A stretch of 64,000 nt of DNA from Chaunax sp. Z400 (taxonomy: Eukaryota > Chordata > Actinopteri > Lophiiformes > Chaunacidae), in the NCBI GenBank assembly GCA_037577475.1, contig CM075187.1, forward strand, positions 27,206,310-27,270,309. The letters are read 5' to 3'. The notes beneath the pieces are model-generated. The model saw only the letters and a program-made list of their open reading frames with translations. It did not search any database and had not been told where the DNA came from. Shown here piece by piece: positions 1 through 57,916 of the stretch; within the stretch, counting starts at the first letter, position 1, and each line of letters opens with the position of its first letter. The translations under genes were made by a program, and so were the position numbers.

Positions 1-59
1 TACAGTACTACTCCTGCACACTACACCTGACTGAACGTCTGCATGCGTGTGGACCGTAC

Positions 60-44879
<44,820 letters not shown>

Positions 44880-44895
<16 letters not shown>

Positions 44896-45065
44896 GGCCA
44901 GGTAGGAGCGGGATCCACAGGTTCAGAGGGAGAGACAGGCTCAAGAACTGCCCAACGGAGCTCTCAGCCAGTCCTCCCTCCTCCCGCGGTCTGTCAGTCT
45001 GAACACTAACCTGCTGCCTTTCCTCTGCCTCTCTCACTCTCTGCTCGCTCACTTACTCTCTGCCA
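44880..45065 (-). promoter_or_regulatory. tjp2: Probable 5' UTR/promoter block of tjp2
   Basis: The DNA from about 44380 to 45060 is clearly richer in G+C and CpG than its AT-rich surroundings. It ends at a (CA)n tract at 45067-45089. It contains the putative first coding exon. No convincing TATA box was seen upstream on the minus strand, so a CpG-island type promoter is the likeliest reading. The transcription start cannot be placed by eye. Confidence 0.35.
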
Positions 45066-45066
45066 T

Positions 45067-45089
45067 GCACACACACACACACACACACA
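45067..45089. repeat. Short (CA)n tract
   Basis: About 11 CA units just upstream of the GC-rich tjp2 5' block. Confidence 0.9.
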
Positions 45090-47270
45090 TAACTTCATTT
45101 CCTAAAAAAAAATCATTTAAAATCATTTAGTTACTAGTATTTTTTTATCTGCATAAACATCTGGCCTTATTCAAGGTCTCTTTCTTTCTTTACTTTAACC
45201 TGAATGGAATATTATCCACGTAAAAGTATTTATATCAGGATTATTCAGTATTGTTATATTGGATGAGCAATCCAGGCAAGAAGTCTTTAACATAAGGAGT
45301 CAGAAGTAGTCATCATTAACAAACTACTGAGACAGATGAGTGGTTGGACTGACTGATAATAAGCAGCAGGACTCTGGGATCAGAGTCACAGACTGGCAGG
45401 TGGACACCAACGTGTCCTGCAACGTTATCTTATATCCAGGGGTGCACATTACATTTTTGGTCTGGTTCTCAAAGGAGCACCTGAAGGTGTTTCTTGGTGC
45501 TCACCTTTTGCGCTGCATGAAGCAGACATGTTTTAGGTCTCAGTCATCACTTGCAGCCACTTGAATTTGAATGACAGGTAACAGCCTCCATATTTTCATC
45601 AGTCTCTTGCCTCCATACAGACCATCTAATATTGTGAAACTTCCCTTGTTTGACGAAGACAATGCTTTTCTCACTGTTCTGTTCTGTTCTTTTTGTCCCT
45701 CTTTTCTGTAAATAAAAGCTTAGTAACTTTACAATGGAGCGAGTAAATGTCTCGCTGTACAGGACCATGTGATCAGCTGACTTGGTGCAGTTTTCAAGGA
45801 TGCGGGCGGTACACAGAATAAGTATAAGGGAATCCCTGATGGCCACCATCTCATGAAATTTGTGAACAATCCCACTGTAAACTCCAACGCTGACTACAGC
45901 TCTGTGTGCAGATTGAAATCAACTTCATCTTCCACTCATCCCACAAACATGGAGGAGTTGCAGAAGTCCTTTACTATGTCCTGTGTTTTTTGGTTCACAC
46001 ATTAACTAATTAAATTATCTCTCCATTGTTAGACACAGACACAATGTACATAGTGATGGTTTGTAAAAGCGCTTCTTGTTCTAATACATGCCGCACATCA
46101 TTTATTTTGACCACACCTGCACACCAGTTATATGCACCCATTTATATCATGCAAACCAGTGAGTCCAGCCTAAGTCCCATTAAGGCTGCTACAGCCTTTT
46201 TATCTGACCATGGTTGAGGCTGTTTCAGGGATCACAACATGTAAACTACACCGGGTTAATATGCAAAGCCTCACAATATGATTGGATCTACACACAGTAG
46301 ATTCTTACTGTCTTGTATCAACTGTGTAATAAATAAATCATGCTGGTTCAGGGTTAAAGTTGTCTCAGAGTCCTGGTGTCCTGTGGGAAAGTCCTGTGTC
46401 TGATCCACCCAACCCCCACCCCTTATTTCTTAATCACTGCTACTTACACACTCACAGGACAGTATGTACTTTTGTAATGACAAAATAGACATACTTATTT
46501 TACCTGAAACAATGATCTTTTCTAAAAATCTGCCCATGTAGTTTTTGTAGCACCTTATTTTGCACCAGCAGGTTTCAGGGTGGTCTGAGCAAAGAGCAAA
46601 CAAACATGCAGTTTAATCCCCTCTGCTATGGGCTGGGCTGTTTGTGGTAATTACAGTAATGTTTTCAAATTGATGTCGCTGGGCTTTGTTGATGTTAACA
46701 TGGTCAACACGACAAAATAAGGATGGAAGACAAATACTAAGGGGTTAGTTCTTACAAAGCTAGAGAGGACAACTGAGAGGTTCTATGCCTTTAGGCCCAC
46801 ACTCTCAGCATGTTAAATAAATGAGTAGATGCTCTCAGGTCGGTCTGTCAATAATTCAGTCATAAAAAGTGCACACAATGACATACAATGTGAAATATGT
46901 TACTGTAAACATCCATGTATGTATACCCCTTAAAACAGTGGCATCAAAACATATTGTAGTTACCTGGATATAACTCCTATTCCATGAGTGCAGAGCCTTC
47001 GAACTGTCCTCACTACTGATTTACCCCATTGGCGTGACGCCTCAACACCCTGACAGGCCCTTTGCTCTACCTAAGGGGTCCCACATGTGTAACCAATGTA
47101 ACCACTGTGCTGATGTAACACAGACAAAGACATTTATAGATTTCACAAATTAGAAAGAATTCACCATCAACCATTATATTAACCGTAAAACCACATTTAA
47201 GATCTCTATTTATGTCCCAGATGCAAAGTGTTTTAAAGTGGAAGAACAAAAAGACGTTTATAAGACCAGA
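45090..47270. other. Intergenic sequence, no recognised gene
   Basis: AT-rich region upstream of tjp2. The open frames (for example 45547-45849 on the minus strand) have no recognisable domain or splice structure. No frataxin exon, the usual mammalian neighbour of TJP2, was seen. Confidence 0.55.
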
Positions 47271-47299
47271 GAGCAGAACACAAACATGCCATTCACACA

Positions 47300-47790
47300 G
47301 GGAATGTTAACTATCCCATGGTTAGACACTAGCTGGACTTCTATAACAGTAACCCAGCTACATTACAAGCCTTTGCCATTGATCACATCCCATCCATAAG
47401 AAAAGACACACAACACAAACTTAACCCACGAGAAGTCTTTTGGATTCATAAATTACAGACTATTAAACACCCAGGTCTAAATGAGGATCTAGATTTGACT
47501 GTATTTTTGGTAAATATTTATGTAATCCCATATGTTGTAACAAATTATCATTGTTTGTGTTCTGTTTTTGTGAATGGGTTTATTTTGGCCAGGATAATGC
47601 CATCAGCTGGAGGATTATTAGTGTGTCTACTCTACATCCTCTTTAGGCCACGGCCCCCATGTGCAGGTGGAAGATGCTCATTGGTTATCATCACTATAGA
47701 AGGTCTTTTGTTTGCATGAGATCTGTTTGACTGCCTGATGAAAGCCTGACTCCGGAATGCGTTGGTGTTGTAGGCCTGAAGGTCCAACAT
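47300..47790 (+). mobile_element. Penelope-like retroelement 3' remnant
   Basis: One frame reads AIDHIPSIRKD, HKLNPREVFWIHKLQTI and KHPGLNEDLDLTVFL. The RE-x-FWI-x-KL...PGLNEDLDL ending is characteristic of the GIY-YIG endonuclease C-terminus of Penelope-like elements. Downstream, CTGATGAAAGCCTGACTCCG and a CGTTGG-type motif are also usual near their 3' end. Upstream RT sequence was not found. Confidence 0.6.
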
Positions 47791-49453
47791 GACCCTGCCA
47801 TGACAATGAAGGCATTTTATTTGTTTTAAAAGAGAGTGCCTTAGATTCTCAGGCCCTTTGCTCCGTCAGCACACACTGATGTGTGAAGTTTGAAGTTAGG
47901 ATTTCTTTCAAGCATTTCATCCTTTTCATTTCTTCATATATGAAGAACAGAACTGTGCGTATCATTTGATCCATTCAACGATCTGATAACCTTTAATAAA
48001 CAGGCAGGAGGTTTGAGAAATTAAGTAAAGTAATTTAAGTAAATTCAGTAATTAAGTAAGACATCATTTCTGTTAGTGTGAAGTTTATTTTTGCTGTACT
48101 TTGCCTGATAGTGATTGAGTTTCAGTCATAGAGTGATCAGACTTGTATCATTGTAATCTGTAAAGTCTCAGCTTTCATATGACATGTCGTTTGTATTGTT
48201 TGGATGAAGTTACATAAATCACCAGCATTGCTTTACCAGGCATGCACTGTTAGTGTATTTATTGTTATGTGCACAATTAGTTGCTATTTGTTGGAATTGT
48301 GTTTCGTTTTTGTAAAAAGTTCTTCCCGTTCAGTGGGAATGCTACATGTATATGATGCTGAATGATTGGTGTGCTCTTTATACAGGCTGTGTGTAACTAT
48401 GTGCCAGACTGAATCATCTTAAGACAGAAAAACTAACAGTGACAACTCTTGAGGTAAGAAGAATCATCCTGTCTAGAAGCTCTGGTTTTAAGATCTTTTT
48501 ACCCACATTGACTCAGAAACTGTTGGGTTTGCTGCTCCGTCAGACATGTTGAGGAAGGATCACACTGAATATATCGTCTGACACTAAGTATTCATAGCAC
48601 TGGAACACACATCAGCTGCTACGTCACAAGCATTTCCCGCTCCACACTGTAAAACAAAGTGAACATGACATAAAGTGTCCCACACACGACAACAACATAA
48701 GACAGGACGTATTACTTATTATTCAAATGACTACAAACTGAAAGACTGAATAAAATAACTCATATTAATATAAATAATAATGCAGATGAGGACACATAAC
48801 AGAAACAAACAGTGAAGGAAGGATGACGAGCTGGTTTTGAGTTGAAGTGCTTGGAATGAGTGGTTTGATACTTCTTTCAAAAGTCTTCTCACTGATCCAG
48901 AGTCCAGACATTTATTCTTATTTAAAGGAATCTTTAAGTGCACTTATTACTTTCTGTACTGGCAGATAGAGTAACTTGTTTGTAGTCTGTATCTTTTCAC
49001 ATTATTTCTTCATCTTTGTAGTGCACACTCTTCTTTTGGTTTGCAGTACTTTGCTAAAAAAAATAAAGCCCATTTAAGACTTTCAGATTAAGTTCAGTAA
49101 CATTATGCTCTGTGCAGAGAAGATCATTCTTAGATGCTGGGTTTATGCAAAATAAATATTCTTCAAAGATAATAGTGAAACTTAGTAATGCCACCTATTC
49201 TTAGGGTTTTATAGGCCAGTGGTTTCTGCGGTATAGGTGTTGTATCTGAGAGGTGGATGAAGTGTTGTGGTTAAGTATTGTGTAGAGCTGCATGTCAGCA
49301 AAGGGAACTGTGTGAATAGAAACAGTGAATTCAGTATAGAAATGTGTAAAAAAAACAAAGAAAACTGCAGCCGACCTCTCAAAGCTGCACTCAAAGTGCC
49401 TTCATCAACACACCGTCGCTTCACTCTCTCTCCCTTTCTTGACTCCCTTTCTT

Positions 49454-49454
<1 letters not shown>
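47791..49454. other. Intergenic sequence, no recognised gene
   Basis: AT-rich sequence without recognisable coding, RNA or mobile-element features. Confidence 0.55.

Positions 49455-49543
<89 letters not shown>
49455..49543. repeat. (GT)n microsatellite
   Basis: About 44 GT units with one CG interruption near the start. It gives spurious Val/Cys frames on the plus strand. Confidence 0.95.
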
Positions 49544-49544
<1 letters not shown>

Positions 49545-49974
49545 TGCGGGTGGCCCTCAGAGCCTCAGACAGGCCTGCTCAGTGCTGTCACAGCACATCG
49601 TCATCACAACACCCTCACACCAAACACAATGCTTTCTCTATCTGTGTGCTCTTCACGTCTCTCTAGTACTAAAGCACCAGTTATCACCACAGTACTGGAC
49701 ACTGGCTGCAACTGGGACTGATGACAATGTGCTACAGACACTTGAACTTGATCAAATGCAAATGCAGGAAATTAATCAGTGCTCAATTGTATTCTGCTAA
49801 CAATTCAGAATATCACAATTATTTGTTACGACAGACTCAGGATTCTTTTTAGGTCTATGCTCCTCTCAATACTTTCCTCTTTAAATGATTGAATTTTATC
49901 ATCATTTTAAATCTCTTTTTAATTTAAAAATATGTGTAATAAACATCTAATTGCGGTCGGGATCCTTATATAAA

Positions 49975-50585
49975 CCTTGGTTCCTTTGGTGTTCTTTGAT
50001 GTTTGGCAGCTGATCTGCCCACGAAGCCTCTGCAGCCCACCTCCACGGGGCAGACCCTCGCCTTCCAGCCCTGTTGTCCGCCTCAGCTGCCAGATCTGCA
50101 TACTTGAGGCTCTTGCGCTCATAGGCTTCCTCTACCGCATCCTCCCAGGGGACAGTCAGCTCTATGATGTAAACTTTGCGCAGTGAAACAGACCACATGA
50201 CGAGGTCTGGCCTGAGATTTGTTGTAACAAATTTGGGGCGGCTGTGGCTCAGGGGGTAGAGCGGTCGTTCACGGAACAAAAGGTCGGTGGTTCGATCCTC
50301 AGCCCCTGCAAGTCCACAAGTTGAAGTATCCTTGAGCAAGATACTGAACCCCAATTTGCTCCCCGGGCGCCGCGTGTAGTGGCAGCCCACTGCTCCTCAG
50401 GGATGGGTCAAATGCAGAGAAAGAATTTCCCCATGTGGGACTAATAAAGGTATCATTATTATTATTATTATTATTAACTTTCTCAGGTGGGAAGCGTAGC
50501 CTCTGCCCCAGGTCTGCTAGAAGTTTCCAGTCCCGGGCTCCTGCCAGCTGCCCGGTCACTGTGCTTGGCGTGCTTTTTCCTGCCT
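49975..50585 (-). pseudogene. Retroelement C-terminal endonuclease-like fragment, split by a SINE
   Basis: The minus strand reads DWKLLADLGQRLRFPPEK (about 50585-50477), is broken by the SINE at 50236-50476, then continues TTNLRPDLVMWSVSLRKVYI, IELTVPWEDAVEEAYERKSL and KYADLAAEA. After a frameshift it reads GWKARVCPVEVGCRGFVGRS. The RPD...IELTVPWE pattern looks like a PD-(D/E)XK-type nuclease region found in fish and invertebrate retroelement proteins. The exact family was not identified. It is inactive. Confidence 0.65.
50236..50476 (+). mobile_element. tRNA-derived SINE with ATT tail
   Basis: It starts GGCGGCTGTGGCTCAGGGGG. It has an A-box TGGCTCAGGGGGTAGAG, a B-box GGTTCGATCCTC, a tRNA-unrelated body (CTTGAGCAAGATACTGAACC, CACTGCTCCTCAGGGATGGG) and an (ATT)n tail at about 50452-50476. 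It sits inside a retroelement coding fragment. It is not a functional tRNA gene because the body continues for another 150 bases and the acceptor stem is not closed. Confidence 0.88.
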
Positions 50586-51129
50586 ATTTTGCACCCTCGT
50601 GGACAAACCTGCCGCAGGGTTATTTGATGTTTGAGGCAGTGCATTGATTGCCGTATTTAATGTACTATAGACTAAACATGGAGCATCAAAGGGAAAATGG
50701 AGCTGAGATTATTGTTGGCTCCATGTTTAGGCTCGTGTCATCCATGCTGCTTTGCATACATCTTTGTTTGGAAGGACTAACACTAATGTGTCTGCTGTGG
50801 CATCAGAGGACAGTACAGCAGCTGGACCACAGACAGCAGCAGCAGTAGAGTCATTAACCAGAGCATGAGGTGTCCGCTGAAACAGCTTCAATGTAATTAG
50901 CTGCTAATCAAGTGTCAGTGAGGACCTGCAGTGCTACTTCGGTGTGAACTACACATTCACACATGGATTCCACACATGATGGATTAACTCAGTGCTGGGA
51001 GTGACGGTAGTGCAGATACATCTCAGTTTGCAGTCCCTGCTATTGGATTTAGCCATTAAAAAAAAAGAAAAATTTAATGTGGCTTCAACTGTCAAAAATG
51101 CTCAGAAAAGGCTCACTTATTATTATTAT

Positions 51130-51132
<3 letters not shown>

Positions 51133-51214
<82 letters not shown>
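51133..51214. repeat. (TA)n microsatellite
   Basis: About 41 uninterrupted TA units. It is self-complementary and likely to extrude or collapse in assemblies. Confidence 0.97.
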
Positions 51215-51218
<4 letters not shown>

Positions 51219-53489
51219 CTACAGGATCTTTGTTGTCTGTATGGGGTGAGAGACGTTTGTACAGAACATCCTTCCCTCACTGAAAAGCATATTAAATAAC
51301 TGGCTCCAGGTCTCTGTTGCCACAGCCTTGACTGACACTGACTGACTATGACTGAGTATGCCCGAGCAGCTGAATGACGATGTTACCTATTAGCACGCCC
51401 ACATGAGATTTGGGGTTTCCCCATTAGCCATTGAAGAAAAAAAATCATCAGGTGCATTACAGCCAAGTGTTTTCTGTGACGTCATCAGAGAGCCATGAGG
51501 GCGCGGCGCAGCATTTATTTCAGCAAAGATGCTTTAGTTGCCATGAAAGAGTCAAAATATCAACAAAAGGTTTGTGTAATAAAATACTGAATGTAAGACC
51601 TGCTGCTCTTTGTGGGTTTATGAGATCATGAGGGGCCAGGAAACATCAGACATGGATAATCAGAATTGTTTTCAACTCTCAGAGGGGAAAAAAAACGACA
51701 AAGGTGCAGAAAAGACGCTTGTCCACGATTTGGTGGACACAGCTGGCTCTGCTCAGGATTTTGAGTGCTTGCTCATAGGGAAATTATAGTCGTACAAAGT
51801 GTAGATATAGAGTACAGAGTACATGCTGCTCTATATGAAAAGTACTTTGAGATAACTTGTGACTTGAATTGAATACACAACCATTCCATTTTCTTCACTG
51901 TAAGTCACCTTTTAAATCATCCATAACAGACCAGCATAGAGCAGAGGAGGAGAGAAAACAGAATGGATTCAGATAAAGGGGCAGATCCAGGTTCTAGGTT
52001 CATGTTCTCATGGTGAAAGAATCTAAATACAGGTATGATACTGTATATGTGTGTTTAATATGAATAGGAACTTATGGGGAGAAAGGACCCTCTGATGGGA
52101 ATGATGGGCCGTGGTGGAGGTTTGTGGTCTCCTTCAAATTAAACATCCCATGGTACGAGTGGAAAGTGTTGTTCTTGAACTTAAACACAACTTAAGTATG
52201 TTGTGAGATCTTCAGTCCACTTTAACAACAATAGGATCACTACAGAACTCTGGAAAACAGATATAGAGATTATAGACAAGACCACTGTCAACCAAATATA
52301 CATTGGCCACATTTTCACACACTGGCCGTATACAATGCAGTATTTCAGTAATATACTAGGTATTAACCTGGTATTGTGTCTTATTTTGTTCTGGGACCGG
52401 CTGCTAGACATTCACCATGACTTTGGACATTTAAAGAATCAAGGAATTAAGGACAACTGTGTTAATCTAGTCATTTACTTTCATAAAATGGTTGAACTTC
52501 TTCCTCTACCAGGGGACTCTGGATTAGGCGGCTTAATCCTCCATTGTTGTTAAACTGGATCCACTTTTCCATCAGACATTTTGACTTTGTCTTCCCCTAC
52601 AAATCTACGTCATCCTCATCCTCGGAGCAGCTTCAGCCATTGCTTTAGTCCGTGTCTTTCAGAAAATCTTTCCTCCCCTTGTTGCTGTAAATATTTCAGA
52701 CACCATCTTTCCATTATGAATAAAGGACAAGGCTCCTGCAGAGACGAAGCTAATGGAATGAGGAAAAACTAAGAGTCGGTGGGACGAGAGTGGGCTGCAT
52801 CTTTGCGTGTTCGCAAACAGCTGTGGGCATGTAATGGATGCTGGGAAACGTTACTGCTCTGCATGAACTGGTAACCAGCACAACTGAAAAGGCTCAGACA
52901 AAGTGAAGTAAAAATACACCACATTTAAAATCAGAGACCACAAAGTGTCTCTGACTTCTGTCTGCTATGAACAGTGTTAGCGTTAAACAGCTGAGCTTTC
53001 AACCAGTCATATTCTGATTATCTAAATAATCTGATTAATTTAAAGTAATAATCCACAAATGAATTCATTGTTAACTGTTGCAACCCTGCTGTTTAGGAGT
53101 GTAATTAGCCACTACAGACTTCTATAAAACAGTCTTAAACTGACACATTTCCAGTACACATAGTCTCCAGTTTAACTATATTAAACATTAATTATTTTAA
53201 TCATGTATATCATTATAAACATTCTGTCCCACAATGTGAGCTGGAAGAATGGGGAGGAAGAGAGCGAGAGGGTGAGAGAGAAGGCGTTCATTAAAATTGA
53301 AGTTTAATCTTCAAAGAGGAGATGAGAGGCTGAGGCACCAGGGATTCCCTATCGCACACTGTGACCTTTCCAGCCCTCACTGGTCCAGAGAAGGACGAGT
53401 CAGCGGCAGCAGAGACGACTGCTGGAGGAGCTCAGGAGAAATAACGCTGTGGCTCAGGCTCAGGCAGCTCACTGTCTGTGTACACTGAA
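51215..53489. other. Intergenic sequence, no recognised gene
   Basis: Contains a likely partial copy of the GGATTAC repeat family at about 51955-52130 (GGATTCAGATAAAGGGGCAG). A 116-codon plus-strand frame (52203-52553) has no recognisable domain. Confidence 0.5.
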
Positions 53490-53940
53490 AATACACATTA
53501 TTCTAATAATCTTTTTTAATAATAATATCTATCTATATAGCACCTTTAAAAACAACTGTTTACAAAGTGCTTTGACAGACAAAACAAAGACGGGAAACTC
53601 AAGGTAACATGATGACTGTGAGCGTTAAACTATATAATAGGATCATAGTATTAAAACCGAGGATAAAAATACAAAACACACAGCAGGTGATATAAAACCA
53701 AAAGATGGGGGAAAGTCAAGGTAATGGTCAATAAATACAAGAGAGAATGAATATGATGAAGAATAAAAGTAGATCAATATAACAAAGTCATAAATAATAG
53801 ATAAATAGAAGATAGTGAAAGGTAATAAAAAGATAATAAAAAGACTACATCACATCCCAAGGATAAAATCACAGAATAAGACGAAAACAAAGGGGTAAAA
53901 TAATAATAATAATAATAATAATAATACATAATAATTGAAA
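53490..53940. repeat. Dispersed repeat with an (AAT)n run
   Basis: It begins ATATAGCACCTTTAAAAACA and ACAAAGTGCTTTGACAGACA, motifs of a common teleost retroposon tail in reverse orientation. A long A-rich stretch follows, with an (ATA)n run at about 53902-53930. Boundaries are approximate. Confidence 0.5.
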
Positions 53941-56440
53941 CAGAATTAAACAGAATTAGTGAGAAGCTAACACAAACGCCTTTGTCAGGCCTCCACAGTC
54001 TACAGGTGACAGTGCTGTGTGGAGTAACACTTTAAACCCAACACACTCAGCTTCTGATTTAAATCATTACATCATCTCCGTCATTGTCTTCAGAGGAAAT
54101 ACTAGATACATACTGTATATTACTATAAAAGTCAGCAGAGGTCAGTGGAGTGGTGGCTCACCATCATCTAAATGTGGGACATTGTTTGGTCTTTACCAGC
54201 CTGTAGTTCATTCTTCTTCTGCAAAAACTGCTCAGAATGTGATTGAATAGTGAAAATCACAGCTAGACAGACATCAACCCATCCATTTAAGGTTTTGTAG
54301 CTTCTCATCTGTATTTCAATGGCATTTAATGACAATGTTTTCAACATATAAGTACATTCACATCCAAAAACCTGTTTCTATAAGGCCTATGTCTGAAGTT
54401 TCACACTGATTTATTGGAAATAAATTGATGGGGACTAAACAATGTAATATAACCAAAAAAACCAAGCAGCCCTAGCCATCTTCTGTCCACCCAGACTCTA
54501 TGTTCAGATCTATAAGGGCAGCAGTACCAGCGGATTAATCACTGCAGGTCATTAACATTGTATAATACAACCATCCAAACCCACACAGACCCATCTGAAA
54601 CAGATAGATCAGACAGATCATCCTTATTGAGGTCATAAAAAAAAAACTATCGCTGATTGACTGCTTCTAACATGGTGTCACCCCGGTCAGCCTGTGTGTG
54701 TGCTATGCAAATGTACAGTTCTATAAATGGGGCGCAGGTCACGATATACACTCATCTACTGGTGTGAGAGCTTTGAAGTGGAAATGTGGCTGCAGGCACA
54801 CAGTAGCTCTGTGAGCAGCAGTGAAAGCCCTCTGACATTAGAGTGCTGCCACTGTGAACTTCAAAAGACAGTCAGATTGTGTGTGAATGTGCACAGACTG
54901 AGGAGGCTTCTGGATGAGGCTGAAGCAGCCTGACGGCAGCTGCACGTAAGGCCTGACAGACCAGCTAATGAACTGCAGCTATAGCTGCACCTATAGGTGA
55001 GGGTCGAAAGGTGAAACTCTGAAATAATGAATGTTCAGCTACATTATCATGGAGCCCTGTTTCAAGGGACGACAATGAAAAATAATGACACCTGCTCTCA
55101 GAACTTCGTCATGTGAGATGATTGGTATCATTTGTCAGTTTCATCTAATGGTTCTATTACAATTAATCTAATAAATCTTAATTTAGTCCATAACATGTCA
55201 ATTTCCTAGAGTCCAAACAGGCAAAAAAACCAAAGACTCTTTATTTATTATCATAAATGACAAAAACCATGTGTGTACAAGTAGACTGTTGTCGATGTCA
55301 AGCAGTAAACAAAGCAGTAAACAATGGTCATATATTGTCAGAGCATTGTATGGATGGGTGTCTCATCAGCTGAGCTGCTCTAAGTACAGCCAAATACTTA
55401 GAGTGACAACAATGGAGATATTGTGACGTTACACACAACACTGACCTGAAACCACACAGAACATCCCACACACTCTAACACACACACACTCTAACACACA
55501 AACCCACCATGATGTGAACAAGGTCATGAGAACCAGTTCTATCCCGCCAGCAGTGAGATTTAACATACTAACACACAAAACACATAACAAGAGCAGTGGG
55601 TCACTTCAAACACTGATGAACAAGTGGTGTCATTAGTTTACAGAGGGACCAAATATCCGTAAATATCAAATATACTTCTGCACTCTGGACATATGGGAAT
55701 ATAAACAGGGTTTCCCCTACCATTAGACCCCCCGCCAGGCCAACAACAGGCCAAAAAATATTTTTTTAGATGCCACATATTGTCAAATAATCATTCATTC
55801 AAAATAAAAGTTTGCGTTTGGGCGTTTTGCCTCTGTACTGTGCTGCGCTGTTCTGAAAAGCGCTGTGTTGGGGTGTGTGGAGTGAATGATCTTGTCCTTA
55901 CTCGTCATGACTCTTTGTTCAGCACAGTCTTTCTCCGATTATGTCAACAAACAGGACAGGAAGCTGAATCCACCTAAATGTGACACAGTAACTACAGAAG
56001 TTAACTAGGTGACTGCTGGTAGTTTAATGACATTCATTCATTCATCAACGAGCTCGTTAGCCAACATTAATTCATTCATTAATTCATTTAAATGCATGTT
56101 AAAATGAGGTACCCATATTTTTATTTTTATTTTTATTTCATTATAGGAGGAGGCGATAACACTTAAGTGGAGGCGATAACATTTAAATATCAACTGACCC
56201 TGTGTTTACTGTCTGCACTGACACAGACTAAAAGAAAAGACTGCAGCAGTCAGAGCTCAGGTTTAGTAAAGGAAGTGAAACAGAACATGATGAGACAGAG
56301 AAGAAGAGAGAGAGAAGGTGATGAAGATGATGAGAGAGGAAGAGCAGGTACTGCCCGCTGTGACCAGGATAGGATCAACATTATGTCCCTGCTGTTCAAC
56401 ACAAACTGACCTGATCGCATTAAACAATGTAAACCTGATT
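53941..56440. other. Intergenic sequence, no recognised gene
   Basis: AT-rich sequence with scattered short CA tracts (for example 55470-55500). No gene is supported. Confidence 0.55.
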
Positions 56441-56477
56441 ACCTCAGAGATTTATGTTGTTTGGTCATTACAATATA

Positions 56478-57916
56478 ATAACAACACAAACCTGTAGGCT
56501 CAATATAACAACAACACAAACCTATAGGCTCAATATAACAACAACACAAACCTATAGGCTCAATATAACAACAACACAAACCTATAGGCTCAATATAAGA
56601 ACAACACAAACCTATAGGCTCAATATAACAACACAAACCTATAGGCTCAATATAAGAACAACACAAACCTATAGGCTAAATATAACAACACAAACCTATA
56701 GGCTCAATATAAGAACAACACAAACCTATAGGCTCAATATAAGAACAACACAAACCTATAGGCTCAATATAACAACACAAACCTATAGGCTCAATATAAG
56801 AACAACACAAACCTATAGGCTAAATATAACAACACAAACCTATAGGCTAAATATAACAACACAAACCTATAGGCTCAATATAAGAACAACACAAACCTAT
56901 AGGCTCAATATAACAACACAAACCTATAGGCTCAATATAACAACAACACAAACCTATAGGCTAAATATAACAACACAAACCTATAGGCTCAATATAACAA
57001 CAACACAAACCTACAGGCTCAATATAACAACAACACAAACCTATAGGCTCAATGTAACAACAACACAAACCTATAGGCTCAGTATAACAACAACACAAAC
57101 CTACAGGCTCAATATAACAACACAAACCTATAGGCTCAATGTAACAACAACACAAACCTATAGGCTCAATATAACAACAACACAAACCTATAGGCTCAAT
57201 ATAACAACACAAACCTACAGGCTCAATATAACAACAACACAAACCTATAGGCTCAATATAACAACACAAACCTATAGGCTCAATATAACAACAACACAAA
57301 CCTATAGGCTCAATATAACAACAACACAAACCTATAGGCTCAATATAACAACACAGACCTACAGGCTCAATATAACAACAACACAGACCTACAGGCTCAA
57401 TATAACAACAACACAAACCTACAGGCTCAATATAACAACAACACAAACCTATAGGCTCAATATAACAACACAAACCTACAGGCTCAATATAACAACACAA
57501 ACCTATAGGCTCAATATAACAACACAAACCTATAGGCTCAATATAACAACACAAACCTACAGGCTCAATATAACAACAACACAAACCTATAAGCTCAATA
57601 TAACAACACAAACCTACAGGCTCAATATAACAACAACACAAACCTACAGGCTCAATATAACAACAACACAAACCTATAGGCTCAATATAACAACACAAAC
57701 CTACAGGTTCAATATAACAACACAAACCTATAGATTCAATATAACAACAACACAAACCTACAGGCTCAATATAACAACAACACAAACCTATAAGCTCAGT
57801 ATAACAACAACACAAACCTATAGGCTCAATATAACAACAACACAAACCTATAGACTCAATGTAACAACAACACAAACCTATAGACTCAATATAACAACAA
57901 TACAAACCTATAGCAT
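56478..57916. repeat. Minisatellite, about 50 copies of a 27/30-bp unit
   Basis: The unit is CAAACCTATAGGCTCAATAT followed by AACAACAACA (30 bp) or AACAACA (27 bp). About 49 full copies and one partial copy run head to tail, with point variants (CTACAGG, AATATAAGAAC, AATGTAAC, CAGACC). Because both unit lengths are multiples of three, one plus-strand frame stays open for 492 codons (repeating TTQTYRLNIT) and one minus-strand frame for 314. No splice sites, promoter or known protein match this. I treat it as a variable-number tandem repeat and not a gene. Confidence 0.97.

Noticed and set aside
49267..49800. 177-codon plus-strand frame
   Set aside because: Runs through a (GT)n microsatellite. 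The rest has no recognisable domain.
50236..50330. Functional tRNA gene
   Set aside because: A- and B-boxes are present, but a SINE body and ATT tail follow and the acceptor stem is not closed.
52203..52553. 116-codon plus-strand frame as a gene
   Set aside because: No recognised family. Composition is that of the surrounding AT-rich DNA, and a similar-length frame overlaps on the other strand.
56478..57916. CRISPR-like array
   Set aside because: Units are adjacent with no unique spacers, and the context is a vertebrate genome. It is a minisatellite.
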